A stretch of 64,000 nucleotides of DNA, from assembly GCA_009773455.1 (NCBI GenBank), contig WSXU01000028.1:62001-126000 (forward strand). Direction: 5' to 3'. The notes beneath the pieces were generated by a model. That model was not told where the DNA came from, ran no database searches, and saw only the letters and a program-made list of their open reading frames with translations. Position 1 is the first letter of the stretch, and every line of letters starts with the position of its first letter. The position numbers were made by a program, and so were the translations under genes. Origin of the DNA: Bacteroidota bacterium. Its GTDB lineage: Bacteria > Bacteroidota > Bacteroidia > Bacteroidales > Lentimicrobiaceae. Positions 25,342 to 35,140 of this stretch are shown piece after piece.

Positions 25342-26283
25342 ATGGGAAAATCTCTGTTTATATATTCACTCCTGCCTTTTATATCCCTGTTCGGGTTGGT
25401 ATTACAGGAGTCCGTTGATCTTACTGGTAACAGCGAAGTCAAAGACCAGATCCACTCAGGTCTGGTTACAGAGGATCCTAAATGCCTGGATTGTCACAGC
25501 GATCTTATTGAAAGTGCGTTTCAACACAAGCCGGCATCGGCGTCATGTTCTGAATGTCATCAGGTGAACATAACCGATCATACCGTGAATGGTGCAAGGG
25601 GTTTAATGCTCAGCGCTGAGGTTCCTCAGTTATGCTATTCCTGTCATGGTGATCTGAAGCAGATTATTGATACTTCCAAAAATATCCATCAGGCAGTACT
25701 TGCTGAGGGTCAATGCACCATTTGCCATTCGCCGCATTCTTCTGACGAGAAAAAGCTGCTCGTTACCGGGCAGAAAAAACTTTGTCTGAGTTGTCACAAT
25801 AAGGATATTTCGGAAGATGGCAAAAAAGTGGTTAACATTAAAAAACTGATTTCTGTAAGCAAGGTCATACATCCACCGGTTGAGAACAGCGGATGTGTTG
25901 TCTGTCATCAGCCCCATGCTTCATCAAACAATTATCTGTTAATCAGTGCTTTCCCGAAGGGTAATTATGCGAAGGCAACCCTGGATAATTTTGCTTTTTG
26001 CTGGGAATGCCACGACAGCGATCTGCTTGAGGTGTCAAATACTACCTCTGCGACCAACTTCAGGGATGGTGACAGGAATCTGCACTTTGTACACATGAAT
26101 GCTGAAAAAGGGCGGAGTTGCGTCATGTGCCACAATGTCCATGCTACAATGAATGAGCATCTGATTGAAACCAAAGTGAAATTTGGTGAATGGGAATTGC
26201 CGGTGAAATTTACCCCTTCCGAAAAGGGTGGATCCTGTTTCCCGGGGTGTCATGCTGAAAAATCATACAATAACGTTGATTGA
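25342..26283 (+). CDS. Multihaem c-type cytochrome (8 CXXCH plus one CX3CH)
   Basis: 313 residues from the ATG at 25342. An N-terminal hydrophobic segment (SLFIYSLLPFISLFGLVL) acts as signal or anchor; no lipobox is seen. Haem motifs: CLDCH, CSECH, CYSCH, CTICH, CLSCH, CVVCH, CWECH, CVMCH and a C-terminal CFPGCH (299-304), a CX3CH variant like that closing the 11-haem protein. Spacing follows the doubled-CXXCH pattern with SPH/QPH/NVH after every second motif. It is directly coupled to the barrel gene (2-base gap). By position it is either the periplasmic or the outer-surface terminal cytochrome of the conduit. Confidence 0.9.
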   Translation: MGKSLFIYSLLPFISLFGLVLQESVDLTGNSEVKDQIHSGLVTEDPKCLDCHSDLIESAFQHKPASASCSECHQVNITDHTVNGARGLMLSAEVPQLCYSCHGDLKQIIDTSKNIHQAVLAEGQCTICHSPHSSDEKKLLVTGQKKLCLSCHNKDISEDGKKVVNIKKLISVSKVIHPPVENSGCVVCHQPHASSNNYLLISAFPKGNYAKATLDNFAFCWECHDSDLLEVSNTTSATNFRDGDRNLHFVHMNAEKGRSCVMCHNVHATMNEHLIETKVKFGEWELPVKFTPSEKGGSCFPGCHAEKSYNNVD

Positions 26284-26354
26284 GAGATTTTTTTGTCTGC
26301 ATCAGCGCGATTAGCAAGGTTAAAATTTAATGGTAATATTCCGGAAATCTTTCC

Positions 26355-26370
26355 CGGTATTATCATTGCT
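26355..26370 (+). promoter_or_regulatory. Candidate sigma-54 promoter of the TPR-like giant gene
   Basis: CGGTATTATCATTGCT has GG (26356-26357), ten bases, GC (26368-26369) and a perfect TTGCT at -12. The -24 box matches only GG and A. It lies about 70 bases before the ATG at 26441. Confidence 0.4.
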
Positions 26371-26440
26371 TCAAATGGTTGAACCTAAATCTGGTTCCGC
26401 TGTTTTAAGTAAATCATTCTGATTATTTTAGAAAACAATC

Positions 26441-29400
26441 ATGTTGTCTCATCCATCCGTGGATACACGGGGTATTTTGGTGTTGGCCAGGAAATTGTTA
26501 TTTCCCGGCCTGCTGTTGTTTTCTTATTGTATCAGTGCACAAAAGCCAAAGGAAATTCCTGAGAATTCAGCCTACGACATCGCCATCAGGAATGCAGATA
26601 ATCTGCTGATGGCAGGATCTTACCTTCGTTCCATCAATGAATATGAAAGGGCCTGGGTTCTTTATCCCCGGCAAAAGTATCCTGAAAAGAAGATAGATCA
26701 GATCTATAAAACCATAGCCAATCTGCAACTTACGCCCAGGTTGTTTGGTGAAGCGGTTAAAGCCGGTGACAGTTGCTTCAGTGCCGGAGATTATAAAAAT
26801 GCCAATATTGCTTATTTTAATGCGGTTAGCCTCAATCCCGATGATGCTTATGTAAAGGAGAGACTGACCCTTATTTCGAAGCAATTCGATGATCCTGAGA
26901 ATGAAACCAGGTACCGGATAGTCCTCATTCATGCCGGAAAATCGCTTGAAAAGTCGCACTTTGCCAGGGCTGTCGACTTCTACCGACAAGCCCTTCTGAT
27001 GAAACCTGACGAAACCTGGCTGGTCAGAAAGATAGATGAAGTGAATGCCCTCAGGGATAAGAAAGCTTCAGCCATGGATGCTTATACCAGGCTGCTTGAT
27101 GAAGCTGACCATCTCCTGGAGCAGAAAAAGCTGGCTGAAGCCCGTGAAGAATATGTAAAGGCATCATCAATAAAGCCTAAGGAGAATTACCCGGCTGCGA
27201 AAATATTCCTGATTGATCATCTGCTGGCATTTGAATATACGGGTCAGCAAACCTATGCTTCCCTGATAAAGGATGCGGACATGTTTTACAAACTGGAGGA
27301 CTTTGAGAATGCAGGAATTCATTACCAGCAGGCATTGAACCTTCAGCCCGGCGAACAGCATCCCAAAAATATGCTCAGGAAAATTACACACAACAATATT
27401 CATGGTGACACCTATCTTTCGAGTTATGAAAGCCCTGTAATCAATGCCGATATCCTGGCAATGGCCGGGGATAATGAGGCTGCCGTGATCGGTTACCGCC
27501 GGTGCCTCGATCTGTTTCCCGATGATCCTTATTTGTTGTCCAGGATAAAGGAATTGTCCAAAGTATCGGGTGATGGCAATGGTCCCCGTGATGCCTACCA
27601 GCTGGCCGTTGAAAATGGTGAAAAGTCTATGGCTTCATTAAATTACAGCAAGGCATTGACCGAATTCAGATACGCTTCCAGGTTAAAGCCTGATGAGTCA
27701 TACCCGAAAGCAAAGATGGAAGTATTGCAACAGCTGATTGCTCAGGAAACAGCCGAAAAACAGAATGCTTCCGCCGAAACTGCGCACATCGGAAAGGAAG
27801 AAGCCAAAGAAAGTCCGCCTGTTTTGCCGGTTGAAAATCAATCTGAGCCAGCAAATGCTCCTGTTGATCAGCTTCAGGGGGAGGCGGTTGCCTTGTCGGA
27901 CAAAAAATCCGATAACATGGTTCTGGTACCGGATAATTATCAGGCTCTGATTGATTCAGCGGACCATGCTTTCGCTGAAAAGAATTACACACTGGCAATC
28001 AGCGCTTATGATGCTGCGTTGAAATGCAGGCCCGAAGAAAAATACCCCCGTGAGAAAGCGGTGGAATGCAGGTTGCTGATCGATGAGTTGAACAGAGCAC
28101 AGGATGGGTACGCTCAGCTTATTGCATCTGCCGATAATTATTTCAATACCAAGGATTATCAGGCGGCTTTGAAAGCCTTCAGTGCTGCCCTGGAGATCAG
28201 GAAGGAAGAAATTTACCCGAAGCAGCAGATTTCGGCCATCAATGCCATCATGGAGAAACAAAAAGAAGTACTTGTCGCTGAAGCTTCAAAACCTTTGGAG
28301 ATGTCCCCGGTGAATGCAAGTTCTTCCGGAAAACCCGGGCCGGAAAAGGTTACACCCCCGGAAAAGAAAACCCGCACGAATTCACCACCGGTCAAACAGC
28401 CGGGTACTGACGACGGGAATTACAATAAGGCCATTGAATTTGCCGATAATTCATACAATGACAAGAAATATGCCCAGGCACTGAATGGCTACAGCGCTGC
28501 ACTGAGGCAGCGGCCCGGCATGAAATATCCTCAGGAAAGGATCGACCTGATCAGAAATCTGCTGAAAGTCTCACAGGATAAGTACAATCAGATCATCCTT
28601 GCCGGTGATGATGCTTTCGTTAATGAGGATTACACAGGAGCAAAAGACCTCTATGAATCCGCCCTTGAACTGATGCCCGGGCAAAAATATCCACAGGCAC
28701 GGATTTCCGCCATCAATGCCATTGTCGGCAAGCAACTCGCTGCGCGGGAGGGATACAATCGGGCCATTGTTTTTGCCGATCAGTCCTTCGACGCGGGGAA
28801 TTATACGGAAGCCTTGTCGGGATATCAGTTTGCTTCCGGTTTGTTGCCCGGGGAAAGTTACCCAAAGGAGAGGATTCTTGTCATCAATAACCTGCTCGGG
28901 CAATCAAAGGAGCAGCTGCTCAGTTATCACAAAGCCATTGCAGAAGCCGATCGTGCCTACCAGGCCATGGATTATCCCAAAGCACTCAGCGGATACGAAA
29001 CAGCGCTTTCCGTCAGACCTTCGGAAGTGTATCCGAAACAAAAAATAGCCGCCATCAATGTTACGCTGGGTCAGCTGAAGGCAAGGAAGGATAAGTATAA
29101 CACCTGTGTTGAAAACGGAGATCTCGCTTTTGGAGAAAGGGATTATGTTGCGGCAATTACAGCCTATAAAGCTGCACTGGATGTTTATCCTGCCGAATCA
29201 TACCCGAAAGAACGAATTGAAGCGGTAAATGCAAAGCTGAAAGATCTGAAAGTGATCCAGGATAACTATTCCAGGGCTGTTTTCATGGCTGAAAAGGCAC
29301 TGGCAGCCAAAGATTATTCGTCGGCAATGGCATTTTTTGAAACGGCTTCCGGTTATAAGCCGGATGAAATATACCCCAGAGAACGGATATTGGAGATCAG

Positions 29401-30112
29401 CCGTATTATTGCCGGAAACAGGGAGAAACTGGACAGACAATACAACGATTACCTTGGGCAGGCTGAATTATTTTTTGCCGGCCAGAAACTGGAGGAAGCA
29501 CAGAAAGCCTATAAAATTGCATCCATGATAAAGCCTGAGGAGTCTTATCCGAAACAGCGGGCTGATGAAATTGCTTTACTGATCACTCAAAGGGCCGGAA
29601 TGATCAGGGAATCCTATAACAAGGCCATTGCTGAGGCAGATAAAGCATACAAATCTCTCATACTTGATGAAGCGATCAGACTGTATACCAGTGCCCTTGA
29701 AATCAAACCCGGAGAACCTTATCCCGGACAAATGATTTACAGAATCAGAAAATATATGATGCAAAACTCAGTGGTGGAAGTAACCTCTGAGCAATTTGTT
29801 TTAAAAAACAATTCGGAAAAATCATTCAGTTTCAAACCTGTTGATGTGAGGCTTCGCAGTAAGAATTACCTTGTGATAAGGGCACGGAGCAGCAGTGCTA
29901 TTCAGCCAAAACTCTATGTTAATTTTGGTCGTGACAAAATGAAGAACGGAGGTATGGTTCTGAAAACCATCAATTCAGAATTGATTTATGATTTCGTTGT
30001 GAATGTCAGTATGCAGGATAAATGGTTCAGGGAGGATAACAACTGGCTGAGTTTATACTCGGAGAACGGGGATATTGAAGTGTCGTCTATCAGGATTTCA
30101 CAGGGCAGATAA
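26441..30112 (+). CDS. Large exported protein of about 57-residue TPR-like repeats
   Basis: 1223 residues. A long basic n-region and hydrophobic core (LLFPGLLLFSYCISAQ) form a signal peptide. About a dozen or more repeats follow, each of the type YNKAI..AD..Y....Y..AL..Y..AL...PG..YP..RI..I, roughly 57 residues long, as in YNKAIEFADNSYNDKKYAQA and YSRAVFMAEKALAAKDYSSA. Two low-complexity linkers rich in E, P, S and K interrupt the array near residues 430-490 and 610-650. The last 110 residues are not repetitive and look beta-rich (SFKPVDVRLRSKNYLVIRA ... NNWLSLYSENGDIEVSSIRI), like a carbohydrate-binding or DUF-type domain. TPR-like arrays bind proteins; the partner is unknown. It sits between the cytochrome island and the adhesin array. 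Confidence 0.75.
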   Translation: MLSHPSVDTRGILVLARKLLFPGLLLFSYCISAQKPKEIPENSAYDIAIRNADNLLMAGSYLRSINEYERAWVLYPRQKYPEKKIDQIYKTIANLQLTPRLFGEAVKAGDSCFSAGDYKNANIAYFNAVSLNPDDAYVKERLTLISKQFDDPENETRYRIVLIHAGKSLEKSHFARAVDFYRQALLMKPDETWLVRKIDEVNALRDKKASAMDAYTRLLDEADHLLEQKKLAEAREEYVKASSIKPKENYPAAKIFLIDHLLAFEYTGQQTYASLIKDADMFYKLEDFENAGIHYQQALNLQPGEQHPKNMLRKITHNNIHGDTYLSSYESPVINADILAMAGDNEAAVIGYRRCLDLFPDDPYLLSRIKELSKVSGDGNGPRDAYQLAVENGEKSMASLNYSKALTEFRYASRLKPDESYPKAKMEVLQQLIAQETAEKQNASAETAHIGKEEAKESPPVLPVENQSEPANAPVDQLQGEAVALSDKKSDNMVLVPDNYQALIDSADHAFAEKNYTLAISAYDAALKCRPEEKYPREKAVECRLLIDELNRAQDGYAQLIASADNYFNTKDYQAALKAFSAALEIRKEEIYPKQQISAINAIMEKQKEVLVAEASKPLEMSPVNASSSGKPGPEKVTPPEKKTRTNSPPVKQPGTDDGNYNKAIEFADNSYNDKKYAQALNGYSAALRQRPGMKYPQERIDLIRNLLKVSQDKYNQIILAGDDAFVNEDYTGAKDLYESALELMPGQKYPQARISAINAIVGKQLAAREGYNRAIVFADQSFDAGNYTEALSGYQFASGLLPGESYPKERILVINNLLGQSKEQLLSYHKAIAEADRAYQAMDYPKALSGYETALSVRPSEVYPKQKIAAINVTLGQLKARKDKYNTCVENGDLAFGERDYVAAITAYKAALDVYPAESYPKERIEAVNAKLKDLKVIQDNYSRAVFMAEKALAAKDYSSAMAFFETASGYKPDEIYPRERILEISRIIAGNREKLDRQYNDYLGQAELFFAGQKLEEAQKAYKIASMIKPEESYPKQRADEIALLITQRAGMIRESYNKAIAEADKAYKSLILDEAIRLYTSALEIKPGEPYPGQMIYRIRKYMMQNSVVEVTSEQFVLKNNSEKSFSFKPVDVRLRSKNYLVIRARSSSAIQPKLYVNFGRDKMKNGGMVLKTINSELIYDFVVNVSMQDKWFREDNNWLSLYSENGDIEVSSIRISQGR

Positions 30113-30375
30113 GCGTGAAGGCTTTCAGTGTATTCCGGAATTGATGTGATAATCGTTTTTCCGATTCTGACAGGAAGGAATTTAGTCTCCATGAGATCAT
30201 GAGACTGAATTTTATTGAATGCATTTTCTGAGTTACCCGGCGATTTCAAAGATGTTAAAGGAACTTATCCTTTGATGTGTGGCGGAAATCAGTTATCAGG
30301 ATTTTTTTGTTGCAGGCAATTCAGATAAGGCTGAACTTTTTAATGAACCCCCGGTTAATAGCCTCTGTGTTCTTC
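30113..30375. other. Intergenic stretch without recognised features
   Basis: I see no gene, strong terminator or repeat here. It lies between the TPR-like gene and the conserved 31-base element upstream of the adhesin array. Confidence 0.5.
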
Positions 30376-30406
30376 GTTGTATCGAAATATCTATATAAAT
30401 GACTAT
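30376..30406 (+). promoter_or_regulatory. Conserved upstream element, copy 1 (core TATATAAATG)
   Basis: 27 of 31 bases match the segment at 39236-39266. Both lie at a similar distance from a header-protein start (131 and 120 bases). The shared pieces are GTTGTAT, AAATAT, TATATAAATGA and TAT. The surrounding sequence is not similar, which suggests a binding site or promoter part. Confidence 0.5.
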
Positions 30407-30467
30407 CTGATTTCTGTTTTCTGTTCCTGTAATTCAGCCATCAGTATACCCGGCATATTGATCTGCA

Positions 30468-30483
30468 AGGCACTGGCTTTGCT
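30468..30483 (+). promoter_or_regulatory. Sigma-54 promoter of the first head-repeat adhesin gene
   Basis: AGGCACTGGCTTTGCT agrees with TGGCACG-N4-TTGCW at GGCAC and TTGCT with exact GG-N10-GC spacing (GG 30469-30470, GC 30481-30482). It is the best -24/-12 match in the window. The start point would be near 30494, about 43 bases before the ATG. Confidence 0.6.
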
Positions 30484-30536
30484 AAATCACTGTTTTTGAA
30501 TGAAATCACCATGAAAATAATTTAACGCTGAAAATT

Positions 30537-32753
30537 ATGAAAAACTTACTATTGATTAGCTTTTTGCTGGTGGTTTCATTTGTCAGGGCGCAGGTGGCTG
30601 TCAATGCTGATGGCTCTTTGCCCGATAATTCAGCCATGCTCGATATAAAGAGTACTGAAAAGGGATTGCTGGTTCCCCGTTTGACACTCGTTCAGCGGAA
30701 TGCCATTCCAAATCCGGCCAACGGGCTGATGATCTTTCAGTCGGATGGGATTTCGGGCTTTTACTATAATTCAGGGTCTCCTGCAACTCCGGTCTGGACA
30801 ATAGTTGGAACAGGTTCTGGGTGGAGCCTTTCAGGAAACAGCGGAACATCAGCCGGAACCAACTTTATAGGGACAACGGACAACGTTGCGCTGACTTTCA
30901 GGGTAAATAATCAGAACGCCGGTATGATTGATCCTGTTTCCAATACTTCTCTTGGGTATCAGTCGATGCTTGCAAATACAAGCGGCAATCAGAATGCCTC
31001 TTTTGGATTCCAGTCACTCATGACCAATACGGCAGGCGTCCAGAATACTGCTGTGGGGTATCAGGCTTTGCGGTCAAATACCAATGGAAACTACAATCTT
31101 GGGATTGGGCACAGTGCAATGTATTCAAATACCGTTGGTGACGACAATGCCGGTGTAGGATATTATGCTCTTAATTCAAACATATCCGGTCACCACAATT
31201 CGGCATTTGGTAACTTTTCGTTACGGTTCAACACCAATGGATACGGCAACAGTGCTATGGGATTTAATGCCATGTATTCGAATACCTCAGGAGTTTATAA
31301 TACTGCTTTAGGGATAAATGCGTTGTCGGCCAATACCATCGGGACTGAAAATGTGGCTGCCGGCAGCTCTTCAATGAATGGAAATATATCCGGAAACAAC
31401 AATGCAGCGTATGGTGCTTATTCATTATACACCAATACTACCGGATCGTTCAATACCGCCATCGGATATCAGACTCTGTACAACAGCACAACAGCATCCT
31501 ACAATGTTGCCAATGGGTATCAGTCATTATTCTCCAACGTTGCCGGTAGCGAAAACACCGCATCGGGATTTCAGTCGCTTTACAGCAACACTTCAGGATA
31601 TAGCAATGCAGCGGCAGGGATGCTGTCGATGTTCTACAATACAACCGGGTATAACAATACGGCATTCGGGGCGAGAAGCTTGTATTCCAACACCTCAGGT
31701 CACCACAACACAGCAATCGGGATGATGTCAATGATTGACAATACAGTAGGATATTCAAATACAGCTGTTGGGAATGGCGCTTTGGCCTCAAATTCTAACG
31801 GCAACAACAATACAGCTGTTGGAACGGGAGCTTTGGCCTCCAGCTCATCAGGAAATGAAAATACTGCTTTGGGCGTAAATGCCCTGGGGGGTAATAATAC
31901 CGGTAATTATAGCATTGCCATCGGAGTCAATGCCCTGGGTTCAAGTGCCTGGGGAAATGACAATACCGTGGGGGGTCACGCTGCAATGTACTATAACTTT
32001 TCCGGAAATTATAATTCAGCCTGGGGGCGTGAAGCATTGATTAACAGCACCTCTGACCACAATACCGGAATCGGATACCATGCTGCCTATTCAACAACTT
32101 CAGGATTTCAGAACACAGCCATGGGGTCTAATTCCCTGGTTAACAATACCACCGGCTCCTACAATACCGCTGTTGGCTATAACACAGGTCCAAACTCAGC
32201 AAATCTTTCCAATACCACAACTCTTGGTATTGATGCCCGTGCCACCGCCACCGACCAGGTGCGCATAGGCAATGTTTTTGTCAGTTCCATCGGCGGCTAC
32301 GCCAACTGGAGCAACATCTCTGATGGGCGCTTCAAGGAAGAACTCAATGAAAATGTGCCGGGTTTATCTTTCATTACTCAGCTCCGGCCTGTTACCTACC
32401 GCCTGAACCGCAATGCCATCAACGCTTATCTTGGAATTGAAGCAGCATACAAAGGGGAAACCATGAGTGGAATTACCTCCGGTTTTGTGGCCCAGGAAGT
32501 GGAAAAGGCCGCTCAGCTATTGGGGTATGATTTTTCCGGAGTGGATGCTCCGAAGAATGAAAAGGATGTGTATGCACTGAGATATTCTGATTTTGTAGTG
32601 CCTTTAGTGAAGGCAGTGCAGGAGCTGAATGAAGAGAATTTGAATCAGAAAAAGCGCATTGCTGAACAGGCAGATGAAATTGCACTGTTGAAAGCCATGT
32701 TTGAACAGTTGAAAGAAGAAACTGCCGCCTCGTTGAATGAACTGAAAAATTAA
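30537..32753 (+). CDS. YadA-like head-repeat surface protein with S74 chaperone tail
   Basis: 738 residues. The signal peptide ([15 protein letters not shown]) leads to the array's shared header ([20 protein letters not shown] ... [15 protein letters not shown]). Residues about 120-590 are tandem Hep_Hag/YadA-type repeats of the form NT.G..NTA.GY.AL, which build a trimeric left-handed beta-roll. About residue 595 begins a peptidase S74 intramolecular chaperone domain ([31 protein letters not shown]); Ser of SDGRFK is the expected self-cleavage residue. A short coiled coil ends the protein. Such proteins form trimeric fibres or stalks; surface location is likely but the export route is not shown. 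It is almost identical to the next gene in its last 200 residues. Confidence 0.85.
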   Translation: MKNLLLISFLLVVSFVRAQVAVNADGSLPDNSAMLDIKSTEKGLLVPRLTLVQRNAIPNPANGLMIFQSDGISGFYYNSGSPATPVWTIVGTGSGWSLSGNSGTSAGTNFIGTTDNVALTFRVNNQNAGMIDPVSNTSLGYQSMLANTSGNQNASFGFQSLMTNTAGVQNTAVGYQALRSNTNGNYNLGIGHSAMYSNTVGDDNAGVGYYALNSNISGHHNSAFGNFSLRFNTNGYGNSAMGFNAMYSNTSGVYNTALGINALSANTIGTENVAAGSSSMNGNISGNNNAAYGAYSLYTNTTGSFNTAIGYQTLYNSTTASYNVANGYQSLFSNVAGSENTASGFQSLYSNTSGYSNAAAGMLSMFYNTTGYNNTAFGARSLYSNTSGHHNTAIGMMSMIDNTVGYSNTAVGNGALASNSNGNNNTAVGTGALASSSSGNENTALGVNALGGNNTGNYSIAIGVNALGSSAWGNDNTVGGHAAMYYNFSGNYNSAWGREALINSTSDHNTGIGYHAAYSTTSGFQNTAMGSNSLVNNTTGSYNTAVGYNTGPNSANLSNTTTLGIDARATATDQVRIGNVFVSSIGGYANWSNISDGRFKEELNENVPGLSFITQLRPVTYRLNRNAINAYLGIEAAYKGETMSGITSGFVAQEVEKAAQLLGYDFSGVDAPKNEKDVYALRYSDFVVPLVKAVQELNEENLNQKKRIAEQADEIALLKAMFEQLKEETAASLNELKN

Positions 32754-32777
32754 AGTAGATTACAAAATCCTTTGCCT

Positions 32778-34589
32778 ATGAAAAAGATTGGTTTGCTGTT
32801 GCTGTTACTCATAAGTTTAAACGCACAATCACAAATTGCCATCAATTCTGACGGATCTGTCCCTGATAATTCTGCTATGCTTGATGTAAAAAGCACAGAT
32901 AAGGGTTTTCTTGTACCCAGGATGACCCAGGCTCAGAAAACAGCCATTCCCAATCCTGCCACAGGTTTAATCATTTATCAGACAGATGGTTCGATCGGAC
33001 TTTATTTTAATGAAGGGTCATCTGCAACCCCAAACTGGATAAAGGTTGGGTCAGGCAGCGGACAGTGGACCAGCAGTGGTAACAATATTTACTACAACTC
33101 AGGTAACGTAGGTATCGGAACAACAACGCCGTCTGCATTGTTTGATGTTAATGGTGATGCAAAGATTAATGGGATTATTGTTGGTCGGGGTAATGGAAAT
33201 ATTGGCACAAACACTGCTGCCGGGAATGCAGCACTGAGCATCAACGCTACCGGATATGGCAATACAGCCGCTGGAAGCAGCGCACTTTTTATGAATACCC
33301 ATGGATTTGAAAACTCTGCGTTGGGGTACAATACCCTTTATGCCAATACAAATGGATACAAAAACACAGCCGTTGGCTCTCATGCCCTGTATGCCAATGT
33401 TTTGGGATATAGCAATACTGCCAATGGTTACTTTGCGCTTGCTGCCAACACTGGAAATTCTAATACGGCAAATGGTTGTGAGGCTCTCAGAAATAACATT
33501 GGTGGAGAAATGAATACTGCCAATGGCTGCTTTTCGCTTTATTATAATTCTTACGGAAGTAAAAACACAGCCACAGGTATGTATTCTCTTTATTCCAATT
33601 CAAGCGGCTATTACAACACCGCTGCCGGTACGTGGGCCTTGTATTCCAACACCATCGGGTATTACAATACAGCCACTGGCACCAATTCACTTTACGATAA
33701 CACTACAGGATCTAGAAATACCGCTACCGGCAATTGGGCTCTTTTTTTTAACACCACCGGTAATGGGAATACCGCCAGTGGTGCGGATGCCCTCCATCGC
33801 AGCACTTCCGGGGATAACAATACCGCCCTGGGCTTTGAAACACTTTACTCAAATAGTACCGGGTCGTATAACACAGCCAGTGGCGCTGGTTCTCTCTATT
33901 CCTGCACTACAGGAAATCAAAATACCGCTTTCGGCAATCTTGCATCTAGTACAACAACTACCGGCTTCCAAAATACTTCAATTGGTGCATATTCCCTTGT
34001 TAGCAATACCACCGGCTCCTATAATACAGCTGTTGGCTATAACACCGGCCCCAATGCTGCGAACCTGTCTAATACAACCACCCTGGGCATTGATGCTTCA
34101 GCAACAGCCACCGATCAGGTGCGTATTGGCAATGTTTTCGTCAATTCCATCGGTGGTTATGTCAACTGGAGCAATATCTCCGATGGCCGCTTCAAGGAAG
34201 ACCTCAGTGAAAATGTTCCCGGCCTCTCATTTATCAACCAGCTCCGGCCTGTCACCTATCGACTGAATCGCAATGCCATCAACACTTATCTTGGAGTCGA
34301 AGCTGCTTATAAAGGCGAAGCCATGAGTGGAATTACCTCTGGTTTTGTTGCCCAGGAAGTGGAAAAGACAGCTCAGCAACTGGGGTATGATTTTTCAGGT
34401 GTAGATGCTCCGAAAAATGAAAAGGATGTGTATGCCCTGAGATATGCCGATTTTGTGGTGCCTTTGGTGAAGGCGGTGCAGGAGCTGAATGAAAAAATCA
34501 TGGCTCAGGAGAACGCAATGGAGGAATTAAGGCAAATCAACGAAAAGCTGAGAATGCAGAATGAACAGTTGTTGCAGACCATTAAATAG
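32778..34589 (+). CDS. YadA-like head-repeat surface protein with S74 chaperone tail (paralogue)
   Basis: 603 residues from the ATG at 32778, 24 bases after the previous gene, so probably in its operon. Signal peptide (GLLLLLLISLNAQSQ), header [20 protein letters not shown]-like (with I for V), a VGIGTTTPSALFDVNGDAKI tail-fibre-type segment, then head repeats (NTAAGSSALFMNTHG, NTASGADALHRSTSGDNNTA). The S74 domain begins at [16 protein letters not shown], and the coiled-coil end has a Q/E-rich heptad (ENAMEELRQINEKLRMQNEQ). Compared with the first paralogue it has fewer repeats but the same C-terminal domain, indicating duplication with change in repeat number. Confidence 0.85.
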   Translation: MKKIGLLLLLLISLNAQSQIAINSDGSVPDNSAMLDVKSTDKGFLVPRMTQAQKTAIPNPATGLIIYQTDGSIGLYFNEGSSATPNWIKVGSGSGQWTSSGNNIYYNSGNVGIGTTTPSALFDVNGDAKINGIIVGRGNGNIGTNTAAGNAALSINATGYGNTAAGSSALFMNTHGFENSALGYNTLYANTNGYKNTAVGSHALYANVLGYSNTANGYFALAANTGNSNTANGCEALRNNIGGEMNTANGCFSLYYNSYGSKNTATGMYSLYSNSSGYYNTAAGTWALYSNTIGYYNTATGTNSLYDNTTGSRNTATGNWALFFNTTGNGNTASGADALHRSTSGDNNTALGFETLYSNSTGSYNTASGAGSLYSCTTGNQNTAFGNLASSTTTTGFQNTSIGAYSLVSNTTGSYNTAVGYNTGPNAANLSNTTTLGIDASATATDQVRIGNVFVNSIGGYVNWSNISDGRFKEDLSENVPGLSFINQLRPVTYRLNRNAINTYLGVEAAYKGEAMSGITSGFVAQEVEKTAQQLGYDFSGVDAPKNEKDVYALRYADFVVPLVKAVQELNEKIMAQENAMEELRQINEKLRMQNEQLLQTIK

Positions 34590-35140
34590 TGGGTATCGGC
34601 TGTTTCATCGAACATGGATATTAAATCCTTTTCAGACATAGGTTATACTTCAACTTTAAATTTAACTGTAAATCAAACATTAACAATATATTAACATTAT
34701 TTATTTAAAATCATTCTAAATTAGCGGAGCATTTGACCAGCTTATTTTTGACTCCTTCAGAGGATTAAACAAATCGGCAAAATTGAATGCTGGATATCTG
34801 AATATTGCCTGGTGTGCAATCGGGTAGCACTAAAGCAGATTAAACTCCGGATCAGAGTTGTTTTCATTTCAACAATATGTTAAATCGACTCAACCCTAAC
34901 TGTTGAAACATTTGATTTGCTTTATTGGCTGTATATCAAACCATTGATAACAATTGTATAAGTTCTTTGCATCGCAGCTCTGCTGATTTTCTAAAATATC
35001 TTACATAACTCTGGTATTGCCTTTGTAAAGCAATATTTCCTTCCCCTTTTCTGAATTATCCCATCTGAAACCGGCCTTTTCCGGTTGCTTTTCCTGTAAC
35101 CTATTTCATTGAATTGTATATTTTTTTAATCATCCTGAAT
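34590..35140. other. AT-rich intergenic region with weak sigma-54-like motif
   Basis: 550 bases without a believable gene. One weak candidate promoter, TGGTATTGCCTTTGT (35012-35026), has GG-N10 spacing and resembles the 30468 site in layout, but its -12 box ends GT. No terminator with a T tract follows the previous gene. Confidence 0.3.

Noticed and set aside
34590-35140. tRNA or small-RNA gene in the long AT-rich gap
   Set aside because: No cloverleaf, T-loop pattern or terminator could be found by eye; the same holds for the other gaps over 300 bases.
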